Positions 17,972 through 27,699 of a DNA stretch of 64,000 nt are shown here, one piece after another. The notes under the pieces are model-generated. The model saw only the letters and a program-made list of their open reading frames with translations. It was not told the DNA's origin and ran no database searches. This DNA comes from Planctomycetota bacterium (GTDB lineage Bacteria > Planctomycetota > Planctomycetia > Planctomycetales > Planctomycetaceae): assembly GCA_016872645.1 (NCBI GenBank), contig VGZH01000007.1, positions 1 to 64,000 of the forward strand, read 5' to 3'. Position 1 is the first letter of the stretch, and each line of letters starts with the position of its first letter. The translations under genes and the position numbers were made by a program.

Positions 17972-18853
17972 ATGACACGTCTGATCGCGATTGCCGCCAC
18001 GTTGGTCTTGGGCCTGTTTTCCGCGAGTTTGCCAGCCGCTGAGAAGCTGAAACTCCTGATCGTCGACGGCCAAAACAACCACAATTGGAAGGCGACCACC
18101 CCGATCCTTCAGGAATTCCTGAACCGTAGTGGGCGATTCGAAGTCGCCGTCTCGACCACTCCTCCCAGTAAGTCGTCAGCTGAGGATTGGCATAAATTCC
18201 GCCCGAAATTTGCGGAGTTCCAAGTCGTGCTCAGCAATTACAACGGTGAGCTCTGGCCAGAGCCGGTGCAGCGTAATCTCGAAAGTTTTGTCAGCAGTGG
18301 CGGAGGACTCGTCATCGTCCACGCCGCGAACAACGCCTTCGAGCAGTGGTCCGATTTCAACAAGATGATCGGCCTCGGCTGGCGCGGAGCGGGCTTCGGC
18401 GACCGCATCACCACCAATGACGCCGGTGAGGTCGTCCGCACTCCGAAAGGCCAAGGCCCTGGAGCGGGACATGGTTCGCAGCACGAATTCACCATCCGCC
18501 TGCGAGACACCACTCATCCGGTTGTGAAAGGGATGCCCACAGAATGGCTGCACGCCAAGGATGAGCTGTATCACGGCCAGCGCGGCCCAGCCACCGACAT
18601 GCACCTGATTGCGACCGCGTTCGCCGACTCGGCCAAAGGGGGAACTGGTGCGCACGAGCCGATGATCTGGTGGATTCCCTACGGCAAAGGCAAAGTCTTC
18701 ACGACCGTCATGGGGCACGCCGAGTACTCGATGAAGTGTGTCGGCTTCCAATCGATAGTCGCCCGAGGAAGCGAATGGTCTGCCACCGGCCAAGTGACTT
18801 TGCCAATTCCGGAGAATTTCCCGACAGCCGAGAAGACCAGTTCGGCGCCGTGA
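17972..18853 (+). CDS. Exported ThuA-domain protein
   Basis: 293-residue ThuA-like protein from ATG 17972 (MTRLIAIAATLV), with AAAGGA upstream; the seven-codon extension to 17951 is unnecessary. The signal peptide probably ends at LPAAE. The domain contains KLLIVDGQNNHNW, FVSSGGGLVIVHAANNAF with the conserved His, and WWIPYGKGKVFTTVMGHAEYS. It differs from the other ThuA gene and belongs to the subgroup with HNWKATTP. Its role is probably periplasmic carbohydrate-related, but no reaction can be assigned. Confidence 0.85.
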   Translation: MTRLIAIAATLVLGLFSASLPAAEKLKLLIVDGQNNHNWKATTPILQEFLNRSGRFEVAVSTTPPSKSSAEDWHKFRPKFAEFQVVLSNYNGELWPEPVQRNLESFVSSGGGLVIVHAANNAFEQWSDFNKMIGLGWRGAGFGDRITTNDAGEVVRTPKGQGPGAGHGSQHEFTIRLRDTTHPVVKGMPTEWLHAKDELYHGQRGPATDMHLIATAFADSAKGGTGAHEPMIWWIPYGKGKVFTTVMGHAEYSMKCVGFQSIVARGSEWSATGQVTLPIPENFPTAEKTSSAP

Positions 18854-18900
18854 ACTCAACCTGCCATCAACCCTGAAAAGTCGCAAGGTGCGAGATCGCT

Positions 18901-21900
18901 CTATCTACGCAGCAGGTTCAGCAGGACTTGGTCTTTGAGTTCTCGCGCTCCCGACTCCGCCCTCTTCGCGAGCTGCTCCGCGAGCTCATGCAGCGATTCG
19001 TGACGCGAGCACGCAACCGACAACAGCCAGTCGTCCCACACCCGAGTGCGAGTCGCGGAACTACTCTTGCCGGTTTGCGATTCCCAGAGCGTAATTTGCT
19101 GCCTCACCAACGTCTCGGCAACCGCCGGAACCTTGTTCGCGAGGTGAATCAGTGCCAGCAGAACATGAATCCGGTCACTCGGCCGCTGCTTCATTTGCTC
19201 TTCGACAAACGCATCGAGTTCCGCCAACCGATCCGCCTCGCGAGCCGCCTCGAGCAGCAAGAACGCCGTCGATTTGAGTTCCGTAACCCCTGCCCCCGGA
19301 TCCCCAATCCCTGATCCGGTCAGCATCCGCATCGATTTCACGCCGTCATTCGGCAACGACCACGCGCGCCACAATTCGTACCGTTCTTGAGCCGGTCGGG
19401 TCTTCAGTTTCGCTGCCAGAATCGTCAAAACCGGGCCGGGGTTTTCGTCCGCGTAACGATCCGGCCAGCGCGCGTCCGCCACTTGAGCAAGCAGAGCGAT
19501 CGCCTCCTGAGTCAGCCCGGCCGAGGCGTAGTCAGTCGCAATCGCGAGCAGTTCCAACCGCCGCAGATGCTGGCCGTCCATCGCTCCGGTCGCCGACCAG
19601 GCTTGATCCATGTGGCGTAGGTGCGACGAGATCGTTTCCTTGGCTTTGTCCATCTGCCGCTGATCGAGTTGTTGCTTCGCCAGCCAGCGGCGGAGCTCAG
19701 ACATCGGATGCTCGTCGCGCGGGTAGGCTTTGCTGACCGGTGCGATCCACTGCTCGAAAAGTTTGGCGACTTGCTCACGCCTTTCGGGCAACGTTGTGAG
19801 GAGCAGAACAATCTGCGTGGCGATGCGATTGTTCTGAAGCGCCGGCTTCGACCAGTCGTGCTGTGCGAGCTTCGTCAATTCCGCATCCAGCCGCTGATCG
19901 TCGTTCGTCAGTCTCGTGATTAACAACTGAATCAGCCTCAACGGGAGCACGTTCGTGGCGGTCTTCTCACGCTCGATCAATCGCTGCGCGAGCGTGTCGA
20001 TTCGTTTCTCGGCGACGGCCAGTTCGACAAGTCGCAAAGCGAGGCTCGGCACACGGCGCTCGGCGCGGGCCGCGTGCGCCACAGCGAACACAAACACCTC
20101 GTCCGGCCGATTCGACGGCAGTACACATTCGAGCAACGTCGCGAAGATTGCGTCGGCGGCGACACCCTTCGCTCGCCATTCGGACTCGAGTGTTTCCCAG
20201 GTCACGAGGATGTCTTCGGTGATGTGACTGCTTGCCATGAAGTTGGCGTTGAACAGCGCCGTTGCAGAGATCGCTTCCTGGTCGCTTGTCAGGCCAGTGT
20301 CATTGTCGACTTTTAATTGGAACGGAACCGACTTCGGCCAGTTGATTGTGTCACGGAAGATAGCCAGCGACAGGTCAGACATCTCCGCGTTGAGCGTCAG
20401 CCGGCAGAGATCGCGAGCGCGATGCAGCCGAGTGCTCAGCCAATTGGCGGACCAGACGAATTCCTTGCCCAACATCATCGCCACGGTTTCCTCGGCCGAA
20501 CGAGGCCGCAGGACATCAACCGCCAATCGCGTCCACAACTTGCTGGCGAGATCTTTGTCACCGGCTTTCAACGCCAGTTCACCACGCTCGCGCAGGATTG
20601 CCCATTGGAAGCGCGAGTCCGCATGCAGCGCAGCCGATTCGGTGGCAAGTTCGGCGAGTTCGTGACCGAGCTGTTGATATTCCTTGTGCGCGAGACATTC
20701 TCGCGCGACCAGCCACAATCCGAGTTGCGGATGAAAGCCCGCCGGTGCGGTGCGCGGTGGCTCGGTCTTGAGATGCGACTTCGTGATTTCGACAAGTTGC
20801 GGCAGAGCGACATGGGCATCGTTTGTTTGCGGTGAAAAGAGTTCGGTGAGCGACGCGAGGAGCGCGAGCGACAGATCCGTAGGACGGACACTCGTCTGCG
20901 TCTTGTCTTTGGCATCGTCGGACGGACGGGCAGGAGGCCCCGTCCTGCGTAGCGACTCAGTCCACTTCTTCAACAGGTCTTTGTCCTGAGCGGCTTCTTT
21001 GATCAACAATACGAACGGACTGTCGAGCTGCAAGTTCGTCAGCGAATCGCCGACGACGTGCGTGAGCAGGTCGATGCGAGGCGCGAACCGGACGCCCACG
21101 TCCGGTCGATTAGATGTTCGTTCGGACGTAAGCGTCTGAACTACGATCGCTGGCAGCATCTCCGGCTTGATCGCCGCTCGTGAATTCGCGAAGCGGTGTT
21201 CGAGTTGTTCCAGCCACGTTCCGCCATCGCTGTTGTTCGCGCTGGGGAGTTGCCAGCGTGTGATCATCGCTTGAGCCAGCCGCGCGGCGACGTAGGGTTG
21301 GTCGATCTCGGCCGTGATCTTCGCCGCCTCGACGAACAGCGGGCTGCCAGCTTGCCGAGCCAATTCATCGGGATCGTTCAGCCCTGTCAGCATCCGATTG
21401 ACGATCCGCACTGCCAGTTCCTGCATCGCCGGTTCTTTGCCGAACACGCGGCATTCTTCGAGAGCCAATTCGGGAGTCGTCAATTCGTAGAACTCGGTCG
21501 CGGCGGCGAAATTACCTGCGACGGCGAGTTCGTGACCGACGCCAGTCATCAACACCTGAAAGTTGGCAGTGCGTTCTGAGTTTCCCTGAAACGCTTTGGA
21601 GAAGTCGTCGCGGCTGCGGAGCATCGCCTCGAACAGCGGAATTGCTTTCTGAATTGATCCTTGTCGTCGCAGATGGATCAGCCCCAGCGTCAAATTGCCG
21701 CCGTGTGTCCAATCGGGGTGCGATTTCATCGCTGCGAGCGTGTGAGTCTCTAATTCGTCCAACTTGCCAATCTGCTTTGCAAGCTCGATCACATTGCGAG
21801 TCAGCAGATTAGCGGGCGATCCCGCAGACTTCCTCACGATGTCGATCCCGTACCACGGACCGACGTCCTTGAATGAATCCGGGGGAACGGCCATGTCTCG

Positions 21901-24900
21901 CGCGAGCGGCCACAGCTCTTCTTGATTCCAGACAGAGCCACTCAACATCAGCAACTGCGAGGCCAGCCTTGCGCGGAAGTCAGGCGCTTCGCGGAATGCT
22001 TTCTCGAACAATTGGATGATGAGCCTGGCTCGGATCGGCGGACCTTCCAGACGAAAGACGATGCGACGGAAGAGTTCGATTCGCTGCTGATCGTTCACGG
22101 CCAGCTTCGATTTCAGCACGATGGCCGCCAGTTCATCGACATGGCCGAGTTCCGACAGGATTTGCTCCGCCTCGAACAGCACTTGAGCGGTCGCGTTGGG
22201 CAGCCGTTCGATCGCAAACAAAAAGTGCGGCACCGCAAGCTGCGCCTTTCCGGCCGAGACCAGCGCTCGCGCGAGCGTCAGGCGGAACTGCGGATCGGGG
22301 GCGTCGCTGTCCGCCAGTCGGACGAGCAGTCCTGTTTGTTTTTCCGGAGTTCCAGCCGCTCCATACAACTCTGCCAACTGTCCGAACAATTTCAGCGACT
22401 GCGGCGAACGGTCGAATTGTTGCTCAGCTTGCTCGATGAGCGGGCCCAGTCTCCCCTGTTGCCCCAATACCGCGAGTGCCTTCGTGCGCGCAGTCGAGGT
22501 CGTTGTGATCACCCGCGCCTGCTGCCCGCCGCCGAACGTCGATTGTTGCACGCTGCCGATGAGCGTGTTGGCCGGCGACGTCCGTCGAATGATTTGCTCA
22601 GCAATCTGGCACGCCTCGTCCATCTGCTTGGCGTCGATCCGTTCCTGCATCGCCTGTTGCAGCACCGCGAGGTTGTTCCCCGCTCGCTGGGGCAACCGCT
22701 GCCGAATCGCCTCGGCGTGCTCATGCAGACCCAGGCCCGACAACGTGCTCGCGAGTTGCAGCTCATCGGCCGGCTCCAGCTTCATGCCGAACAATCGCTC
22801 GGCCGCCAACTGCAAGCGTTCCGTGCGGCGAAGCTTGCCCGCTAACTGAACGGCTCGCTGCTCAATCTCTTTGAGTTGCTGGCTGTCCTTGGTCTCGATG
22901 CGATCCAACAGGTGGAGGGCGACATCAAGCTGCTCGTGCTGATGGTGTGAGACGACGACGGCGATTTGCAGCGCCGGGTTGTGCGACGCGGCGTCGAAAA
23001 GTTCGCGCATCTCGGCAAGCGCCGGATCGAACTGCTCATCCCAGACACGCACGCACGCGACCGCTAGCCGAGCGAGGTATCGGCGACGCGATCCCTCGGG
23101 CGACGAGTCCCGCTCACGCTCCAGAAACTTGAGCAGGCTCGAGGACCAATTCTGTTGTTTCGCCGACTCAAACGTCTGATACATCAATCCCATCACCGCC
23201 GCTTCCACGGACGAGTCCTGTGGTGGGAAGCTAAGCGTCACCGGCTTGACGCCGCTCGGTTTCCAGATCTGCATTTGATTTGCGACAGCAGGGAATGCCC
23301 CGACTTGCCCCTGCGAATCGACGAGGTCCGCGAATTCCGTCAGGACCAGACTCAAGAGTTTCAGAGCACCGGGCAACTCGTCGGTGCCTTGCTGCAATCG
23401 CTCGCCGATCGTGCTGTCACGGACGATCTGGCTTTGCAGGACATACGGAACCCAACGAACCGCTTGCGTCGGCTCGACACGCGCGCCGCGAATTGCTGCC
23501 GACTCCTTATAAGCGGCGGCGTACTTTGGCAGGAGCCGGAGCACCGCGTCGAACTCACCGTTCACAGAAGTGCGGAACAACAGCCACGAGAACTCGTCGG
23601 TGGTCGTCGCGTTCCGTTCGTAATCGGCCAAGAGCGCGGCCGCTTCTTTAACTTTGCCGGCACGAATCAACTCCTCACCGAAGTGATCGACCAGCGGGCG
23701 CGGCTCTGCGACACGCAGTTCGGGATGTTGCTGGAGCCGGGCATAGGCATCACGCATCGACGCGAGGCTTGATTCGCTGATCGGGTCTTTGCCACGCAAG
23801 GTTTCCCAAGCGATCACGCTCGGTGGGTTCGGTCGGCCCTGCATCGCACCCTTGAATACGAGCCAATGCGCGAGCGGATCATCGGGGACGTCGGCCGTAA
23901 GTCGCTTTGCAGTGTCTTCCAGTGCCGTCGATGAGTCTGCCAACATCGCCGAATAGACCGCGTCCCAGCCACCACGTGGCCCATCGGTACGGTACGGTCT
24001 TTGAAAGAGCACCAACACACGCGCTTGTCCGAAATCCGCCGGAGCCAGCATTGTGGTCCACACGATCAACGCCGTGTTTGACAGTTTCGTGGGAATTGCA
24101 ATTCGACTTGGTATTGGCGAAGGACTGACGCTCCGCGCGGAACTTCGAGCTGTTGGCGATCCGAAGGCGACAAGCTGCTCGATGAGTTTAGTTCTCGCTT
24201 TGAGCGCTGCGAATCGAGAACCCAGCTTCTGACTCGTCGCGGCAACCAATGCTGACGATGTCCCACTGCTGGGTGTCTCATCTGGCAGTCTCAACTGCAT
24301 GAGAGCATCGAATCGCGAGAACGCTTCGTCGTTGCGTCCTTCTGCTTGAAGGATCATTCCCGATCGAAACAGAAACTCCCACGCGTCTGGCCGATCCTGA
24401 ATCCAGCGTTCGCTCACCGCGAGAGTTTGCTTGAGTTCTCCGTTTGCCAGCAGCCGGTCGATTTCCTTGAGCGCCTTGGCAGGGTCACGTTCGGAATCGA
24501 GCCAGCGGGTGGCGAGTTTCTCGGCATCCGAGTCGCGGCCGGCTCGGCGAAGCAACACGACGAGATGCTCGTCCGCTTCGCGCTTGCGAGTCACTTCAGC
24601 CAGTCTCTGCTGATGTGCGATCGCAGCTTCCAAGTCACCGGCGGTCTCGCACAATGAGACCATCCGAGCCAGCAACGCCGCATCTCGTGGAGCTTGCGGC
24701 AGCCATCGCTCCAACTCACGCCGAGCCTGCTGCGTGTCCCCCGCCTGCTCGTGAACCTGCACCAACGCCAGCGATGCATCGCGACGCAGCTTCGGCTCCG
24801 CTCGATAACGCTCCAACCGCTGCACCAGCTTCGTGAACTCGCCGGGAAAGACGGATAACTCGGCCAGCTTGCGGATGACTTCGATGCGATCGTCGGACTT

Positions 24901-27348
24901 CGCGGTTTGCTCGAAGACCCGCCAGAGAATTTCGCGAGCCTCGTCGGTTTGAGTGCGGAGTGTGGAGTGCGGAGTGCGGATTTGGGATTTGCTTTCATTC
25001 CGCATTCCGAACTCCGCACTCCGCAATCCATCCTCCATTAATCTCTCAACCAGCTTCAATGCCAATCGTTTGTCCGCTCCATTCTGACGCGACGCTCGCC
25101 GCAGAATCTGCAGCGCCTCGGCGTTTTGTCCGTATCGCAAACAAACATCGACAACGAATTCGGCGCTCTCTGGATTCCCCGGAGCGGCCGCGAGCAATTC
25201 TCGCCCCGCCTTCAACGCTTTCTCTTTGCGGCCAAGCTTCTGTTCGAGTTCCGCAATTGCGCGCAGGGCATCAATCCGAAACCGCCGATCAAGCTTCCAC
25301 AACCGTTCGTAAAGCTCGACCGCCGAGAGCCACTGGCTGTCGAGTGTCAGCATCTTCGCCGCCGCTTGGAGGAAGAGACCGTTACGCGGGGCGAGTTCGA
25401 CAGCTTTCCTCGCGGCAACGGTTGCTTCGCGCAGCTTGTCAGCAGCTTCGAGGTACTTGGCGAGACGGAAAAAATCATTGGATGGTGACGATGCAGAAAA
25501 AGGACTACGGCTTTCGACGGGCTCTGCGTCTCTGCGTCTCTGCGTCTGTGAGTTCAATACCTCAATCCGTTCCGTCAGCAACTCCGATTCGGTAAGCACT
25601 TTGACCTCGAACTGCACCACACGGTCAAACGTCTCCGGCGTGTCGGCGAGCGCGGCAGCTTCGGCCAGCGCGGACATCGCCGAATCAAACTGCTTCCACT
25701 TGCGACGTAATTCGGCTTGTTGAAAGCGGAGTTCCAGCGACTTGCGATCCAGTTCGCACGCCGCATCAATTGTCGTGAGCGTCTCGTCGCGATATCCGAA
25801 CCGAGACAGCACCTCGGCGAGTTGTGCGAGGTTGTTGGCATTGCGTCGCGGGGCCTCAGCCATCGAACGCCAGGCCGCCAGCGATTCGTTCTTCTTGCCG
25901 GCCGAGTCCAGAACTTCGCCGAGTTGTTCCCGATGCGTAAGGGCTTCCGGTTCCAATTCAATCGCTTTGCGTAACAACTCCACCGCGTCGTTGAGTAGCG
26001 ACTTATCGGCCGACGCCATCAACCCCGCAACCTGTGCCGCAACGACGGCATCCTTCGGCTTGGCATCGACGAGCTTTCGCCAGACGGCTGCGGCACGCTT
26101 GGCAACATCGGCAGTCCGGGCGGGATCAGCTCCCGGACTTTTTGAGTCATTGCTGTTTGACGTAGTCGAGGGGCTGACGCCCACCCGCTCGCCGGATTTC
26201 AGAATCAAGAACCCCCAATCGCGGATGTAGTCGGGATTGTTTGGAGCGAGGCGATCGAGTTCCTCGTATTGCGAGAGCACTTCCGCGAACTGTTGGTCTG
26301 ACTGCAACAGTTCGATCAACTCCAGCCGCAGTTCGACGGAAGTCGGCGCGAGTTTGATGCCAGCGTCCAATCGCGTCCGCGCATCCTTGCGGCGATCTTG
26401 TGAGACCAACGCCCGCGACAACCGCACCACCGCATCGAGATCGTCCGGTTGCTTCACCAACCGCTCTTCGTAGTGCTTGATAAGTCCTGCCGCATCGTCC
26501 TTCGCGAGGAATGCCTCTTCGACGCGCCGCCGAGTTTCGCGAAACAGCCAATGGTCCTGCTTGAGCCCACCCAGCAACCGATCGGCCTCGGCCAGCGCCT
26601 TCTCGAACTGGCCGAGCTTCAACCGCAGATCAACTGCTTCGAGTTCAAACTCCGACCGGCGATACAAATCTTTGGTTGCGCGTGCCAACGCTTCAAAACG
26701 TGGCAACGCCGCTTCCCAATGACCGTCGTCGAGCAACGTCTTGGCGATCAACTCTGGCACACGCGGATCGTTCGGGACAAGTTTTTCGAGCCGCGTCCAA
26801 ACTTCAATCACCTGGTCGCCGGGAGCCAGTCGTTGCTGCACTCGGCCCAGCGTTTGAAAAACGTCGAGCAGATCCGTGGGAGCCGGCTTCCGCTGAACCG
26901 CGCGTTCGAGGGCCACCGCCGCATCGGCCCAGCGGTTGAGCGTCATCAAATTCTGGCCCAACGAAAACGACGCGATAGCGCTCTTGGGCAACAATTCTTC
27001 GGCGCGCTCAAACGCTGTCTGAGCCTCTTCCGCATCCCCTTGCGAAGACTCGATGAGGCCCACGACGAACCAAGCTCGGCCGGCATCCTCGAACTCGGTG
27101 GCTTCGGCTTTCTCTCGCAACCGAATGATCAATTCATCGAGTGACTCGTGGTCGAGATGAAACTCAACGACTTTGTCGAGTGCCGTTCCCCTGCGTGGAT
27201 TCCGTTCCAGCACAAACAGAAACCGTTCGGCCGACTTTCGCGCCTCCGCTTCGGCTTCGTCCTCGTTTTGCGAAAACGTCGGTCGCGCGACGAAGAGGCA
27301 CACGCTGCTCACAAGGGCGAGGGCAATCGCAAACAGGCGGGTATTCAA
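18901..27348 (-). CDS. Giant exported TPR protein (2815 aa)
   Basis: Secreted or periplasmic superhelical protein made almost entirely of tetratricopeptide-like repeats. The start is a TTG at 27348, with GGAG about nine bases upstream; it gives a clean signal peptide (MNTRLFAIALALVSS...) that no nearby ATG would. TPR units are clearest at the N-terminus (GRAWFVVGLIESSQGDAEEA, SIASFSLGQNLMTLNRWADA) and continue with degenerate helical pairs to the C-terminus. No catalytic domain is visible. At least four stretches match dispersed repeats rather than TPR sequence: near 20880-20950, 21119-21144, 24950-25030 and 25484-25560, plus a probable one near 26108-26190. It probably acts as a scaffold. 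No partner gene is adjacent. Confidence 0.85.
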   Translation of the reverse strand: MNTRLFAIALALVSSVCLFVARPTFSQNEDEAEAEARKSAERFLFVLERNPRRGTALDKVVEFHLDHESLDELIIRLREKAEATEFEDAGRAWFVVGLIESSQGDAEEAQTAFERAEELLPKSAIASFSLGQNLMTLNRWADAAVALERAVQRKPAPTDLLDVFQTLGRVQQRLAPGDQVIEVWTRLEKLVPNDPRVPELIAKTLLDDGHWEAALPRFEALARATKDLYRRSEFELEAVDLRLKLGQFEKALAEADRLLGGLKQDHWLFRETRRRVEEAFLAKDDAAGLIKHYEERLVKQPDDLDAVVRLSRALVSQDRRKDARTRLDAGIKLAPTSVELRLELIELLQSDQQFAEVLSQYEELDRLAPNNPDYIRDWGFLILKSGERVGVSPSTTSNSNDSKSPGADPARTADVAKRAAAVWRKLVDAKPKDAVVAAQVAGLMASADKSLLNDAVELLRKAIELEPEALTHREQLGEVLDSAGKKNESLAAWRSMAEAPRRNANNLAQLAEVLSRFGYRDETLTTIDAACELDRKSLELRFQQAELRRKWKQFDSAMSALAEAAALADTPETFDRVVQFEVKVLTESELLTERIEVLNSQTQRRRDAEPVESRSPFSASSPSNDFFRLAKYLEAADKLREATVAARKAVELAPRNGLFLQAAAKMLTLDSQWLSAVELYERLWKLDRRFRIDALRAIAELEQKLGRKEKALKAGRELLAAAPGNPESAEFVVDVCLRYGQNAEALQILRRASRQNGADKRLALKLVERLMEDGLRSAEFGMRNESKSQIRTPHSTLRTQTDEAREILWRVFEQTAKSDDRIEVIRKLAELSVFPGEFTKLVQRLERYRAEPKLRRDASLALVQVHEQAGDTQQARRELERWLPQAPRDAALLARMVSLCETAGDLEAAIAHQQRLAEVTRKREADEHLVVLLRRAGRDSDAEKLATRWLDSERDPAKALKEIDRLLANGELKQTLAVSERWIQDRPDAWEFLFRSGMILQAEGRNDEAFSRFDALMQLRLPDETPSSGTSSALVAATSQKLGSRFAALKARTKLIEQLVAFGSPTARSSARSVSPSPIPSRIAIPTKLSNTALIVWTTMLAPADFGQARVLVLFQRPYRTDGPRGGWDAVYSAMLADSSTALEDTAKRLTADVPDDPLAHWLVFKGAMQGRPNPPSVIAWETLRGKDPISESSLASMRDAYARLQQHPELRVAEPRPLVDHFGEELIRAGKVKEAAALLADYERNATTTDEFSWLLFRTSVNGEFDAVLRLLPKYAAAYKESAAIRGARVEPTQAVRWVPYVLQSQIVRDSTIGERLQQGTDELPGALKLLSLVLTEFADLVDSQGQVGAFPAVANQMQIWKPSGVKPVTLSFPPQDSSVEAAVMGLMYQTFESAKQQNWSSSLLKFLERERDSSPEGSRRRYLARLAVACVRVWDEQFDPALAEMRELFDAASHNPALQIAVVVSHHQHEQLDVALHLLDRIETKDSQQLKEIEQRAVQLAGKLRRTERLQLAAERLFGMKLEPADELQLASTLSGLGLHEHAEAIRQRLPQRAGNNLAVLQQAMQERIDAKQMDEACQIAEQIIRRTSPANTLIGSVQQSTFGGGQQARVITTTSTARTKALAVLGQQGRLGPLIEQAEQQFDRSPQSLKLFGQLAELYGAAGTPEKQTGLLVRLADSDAPDPQFRLTLARALVSAGKAQLAVPHFLFAIERLPNATAQVLFEAEQILSELGHVDELAAIVLKSKLAVNDQQRIELFRRIVFRLEGPPIRARLIIQLFEKAFREAPDFRARLASQLLMLSGSVWNQEELWPLARDMAVPPDSFKDVGPWYGIDIVRKSAGSPANLLTRNVIELAKQIGKLDELETHTLAAMKSHPDWTHGGNLTLGLIHLRRQGSIQKAIPLFEAMLRSRDDFSKAFQGNSERTANFQVLMTGVGHELAVAGNFAAATEFYELTTPELALEECRVFGKEPAMQELAVRIVNRMLTGLNDPDELARQAGSPLFVEAAKITAEIDQPYVAARLAQAMITRWQLPSANNSDGGTWLEQLEHRFANSRAAIKPEMLPAIVVQTLTSERTSNRPDVGVRFAPRIDLLTHVVGDSLTNLQLDSPFVLLIKEAAQDKDLLKKWTESLRRTGPPARPSDDAKDKTQTSVRPTDLSLALLASLTELFSPQTNDAHVALPQLVEITKSHLKTEPPRTAPAGFHPQLGLWLVARECLAHKEYQQLGHELAELATESAALHADSRFQWAILRERGELALKAGDKDLASKLWTRLAVDVLRPRSAEETVAMMLGKEFVWSANWLSTRLHRARDLCRLTLNAEMSDLSLAIFRDTINWPKSVPFQLKVDNDTGLTSDQEAISATALFNANFMASSHITEDILVTWETLESEWRAKGVAADAIFATLLECVLPSNRPDEVFVFAVAHAARAERRVPSLALRLVELAVAEKRIDTLAQRLIEREKTATNVLPLRLIQLLITRLTNDDQRLDAELTKLAQHDWSKPALQNNRIATQIVLLLTTLPERREQVAKLFEQWIAPVSKAYPRDEHPMSELRRWLAKQQLDQRQMDKAKETISSHLRHMDQAWSATGAMDGQHLRRLELLAIATDYASAGLTQEAIALLAQVADARWPDRYADENPGPVLTILAAKLKTRPAQERYELWRAWSLPNDGVKSMRMLTGSGIGDPGAGVTELKSTAFLLLEAAREADRLAELDAFVEEQMKQRPSDRIHVLLALIHLANKVPAVAETLVRQQITLWESQTGKSSSATRTRVWDDWLLSVACSRHESLHELAEQLAKRAESGARELKDQVLLNLLRR
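20878..20951. repeat. Inverted palindrome pair inside TPR gene
   Basis: On the plus strand GTAGGACG-N6-CGTC starts near 20879. On the minus strand GCAGGACGGGG...CCCGTCC (7-bp stem) ends near 20950. The pair is inverted, the second copy with GCAG in place of GTAG. It is read in frame by the TPR gene as TGPPARPSDDAKDKTQTS. Confidence 0.65.
21119..21144 (-). repeat. GTAG palindrome inside TPR gene
   Basis: Minus-strand GTAG followed by TTCAGACG-CTTA-CGTCCGAA, a stem with one mismatch. A separate perfect CCGGACG-N4-CGTCCGG hairpin lies about 30 bases to the left. The segment is translated as VVQTLTSERTS. Confidence 0.6.
24951..25030. repeat. Palindromic repeat inside TPR gene
   Basis: Arms TGGAGTGCGGAGTGCGGA (24963-24980) and GCACTCCGC-type complement (about 25004-25026), with the loop TTTGGGATTTGCTTTC. 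It is translated in frame as LRSAEFGMRNESKSQ and following residues, which break a TPR helix. It belongs to a different repeat family from the GTAG elements. Confidence 0.7.
25484..25560. repeat. CTGCGTCT tandem repeat segment inside TPR gene
   Basis: Three tandem copies of TCTGCGTC (25521-25545) within a segment read as TQRRRDAEPVESRSPFSASS. The peptide is polar and unlike the surrounding helices. It resembles the CGCAGAGACGCAAAG core seen in the intergenic repeat at 56617-56740. Confidence 0.55.
26108..26190. repeat. Probable repeat segment inside TPR gene
   Basis: Perfect short palindrome AGTCCGGG-N11-CCCGGACT at 26113-26139, followed by a GACGCCCACCCGCTCGCCGG tract. It is translated as GVSPSTTSNSNDSKSPGADP, a low-complexity linker between TPR helices. 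Weaker than the other copies. Confidence 0.45.
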
Positions 27349-27699
27349 GGCGGGAGTCTCCGACGCTGACCGTTCGTCGCAACGAGTCTATCGCGAGCCA
27401 AGATGACCAGCCAGCAGCAGTTATGAGGCTTCCGTGATCGAAGTTTGCTGGTGTTCGGCACGCAGTCTGGGGCAAAACCGCCACTCGACCACTCCGCCGA
27501 CAACCGTTAGCATCCCCGCCCCTCGCATGACCCACCGAGTTGACTTTCGCGCACCGGGCCTGTCCCGGTGGTTTCCTGGCTTCTGCACTACTTGCTGTCG
27601 GGTGGTCGATCGCAAGCGACTTATGATCCCGAAGTAGCGCAAAAGCCAACGAGCCACCGGGACAAGCCCGGTGGGGTGGCACTGTTGGTTAAAGGTTTC
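27349..27699. repeat. Repeat-filled gap upstream of lepA
   Basis: About 350 bases between divergent genes. It contains two inverted copies of a self-palindromic motif, CACCGGGCCTGTCCCGGTGG at about 27552 and CCACCGGGACAAGCCCGGTG at about 27653. No gene was seen; the lepA promoter should be here. Confidence 0.65.

Noticed and set aside
24090-24170. Another possible repeat in the TPR gene (ARSSARSVSPSP)
   Set aside because: Composition is suggestive, but I found no inverted arms or second copy in the window.
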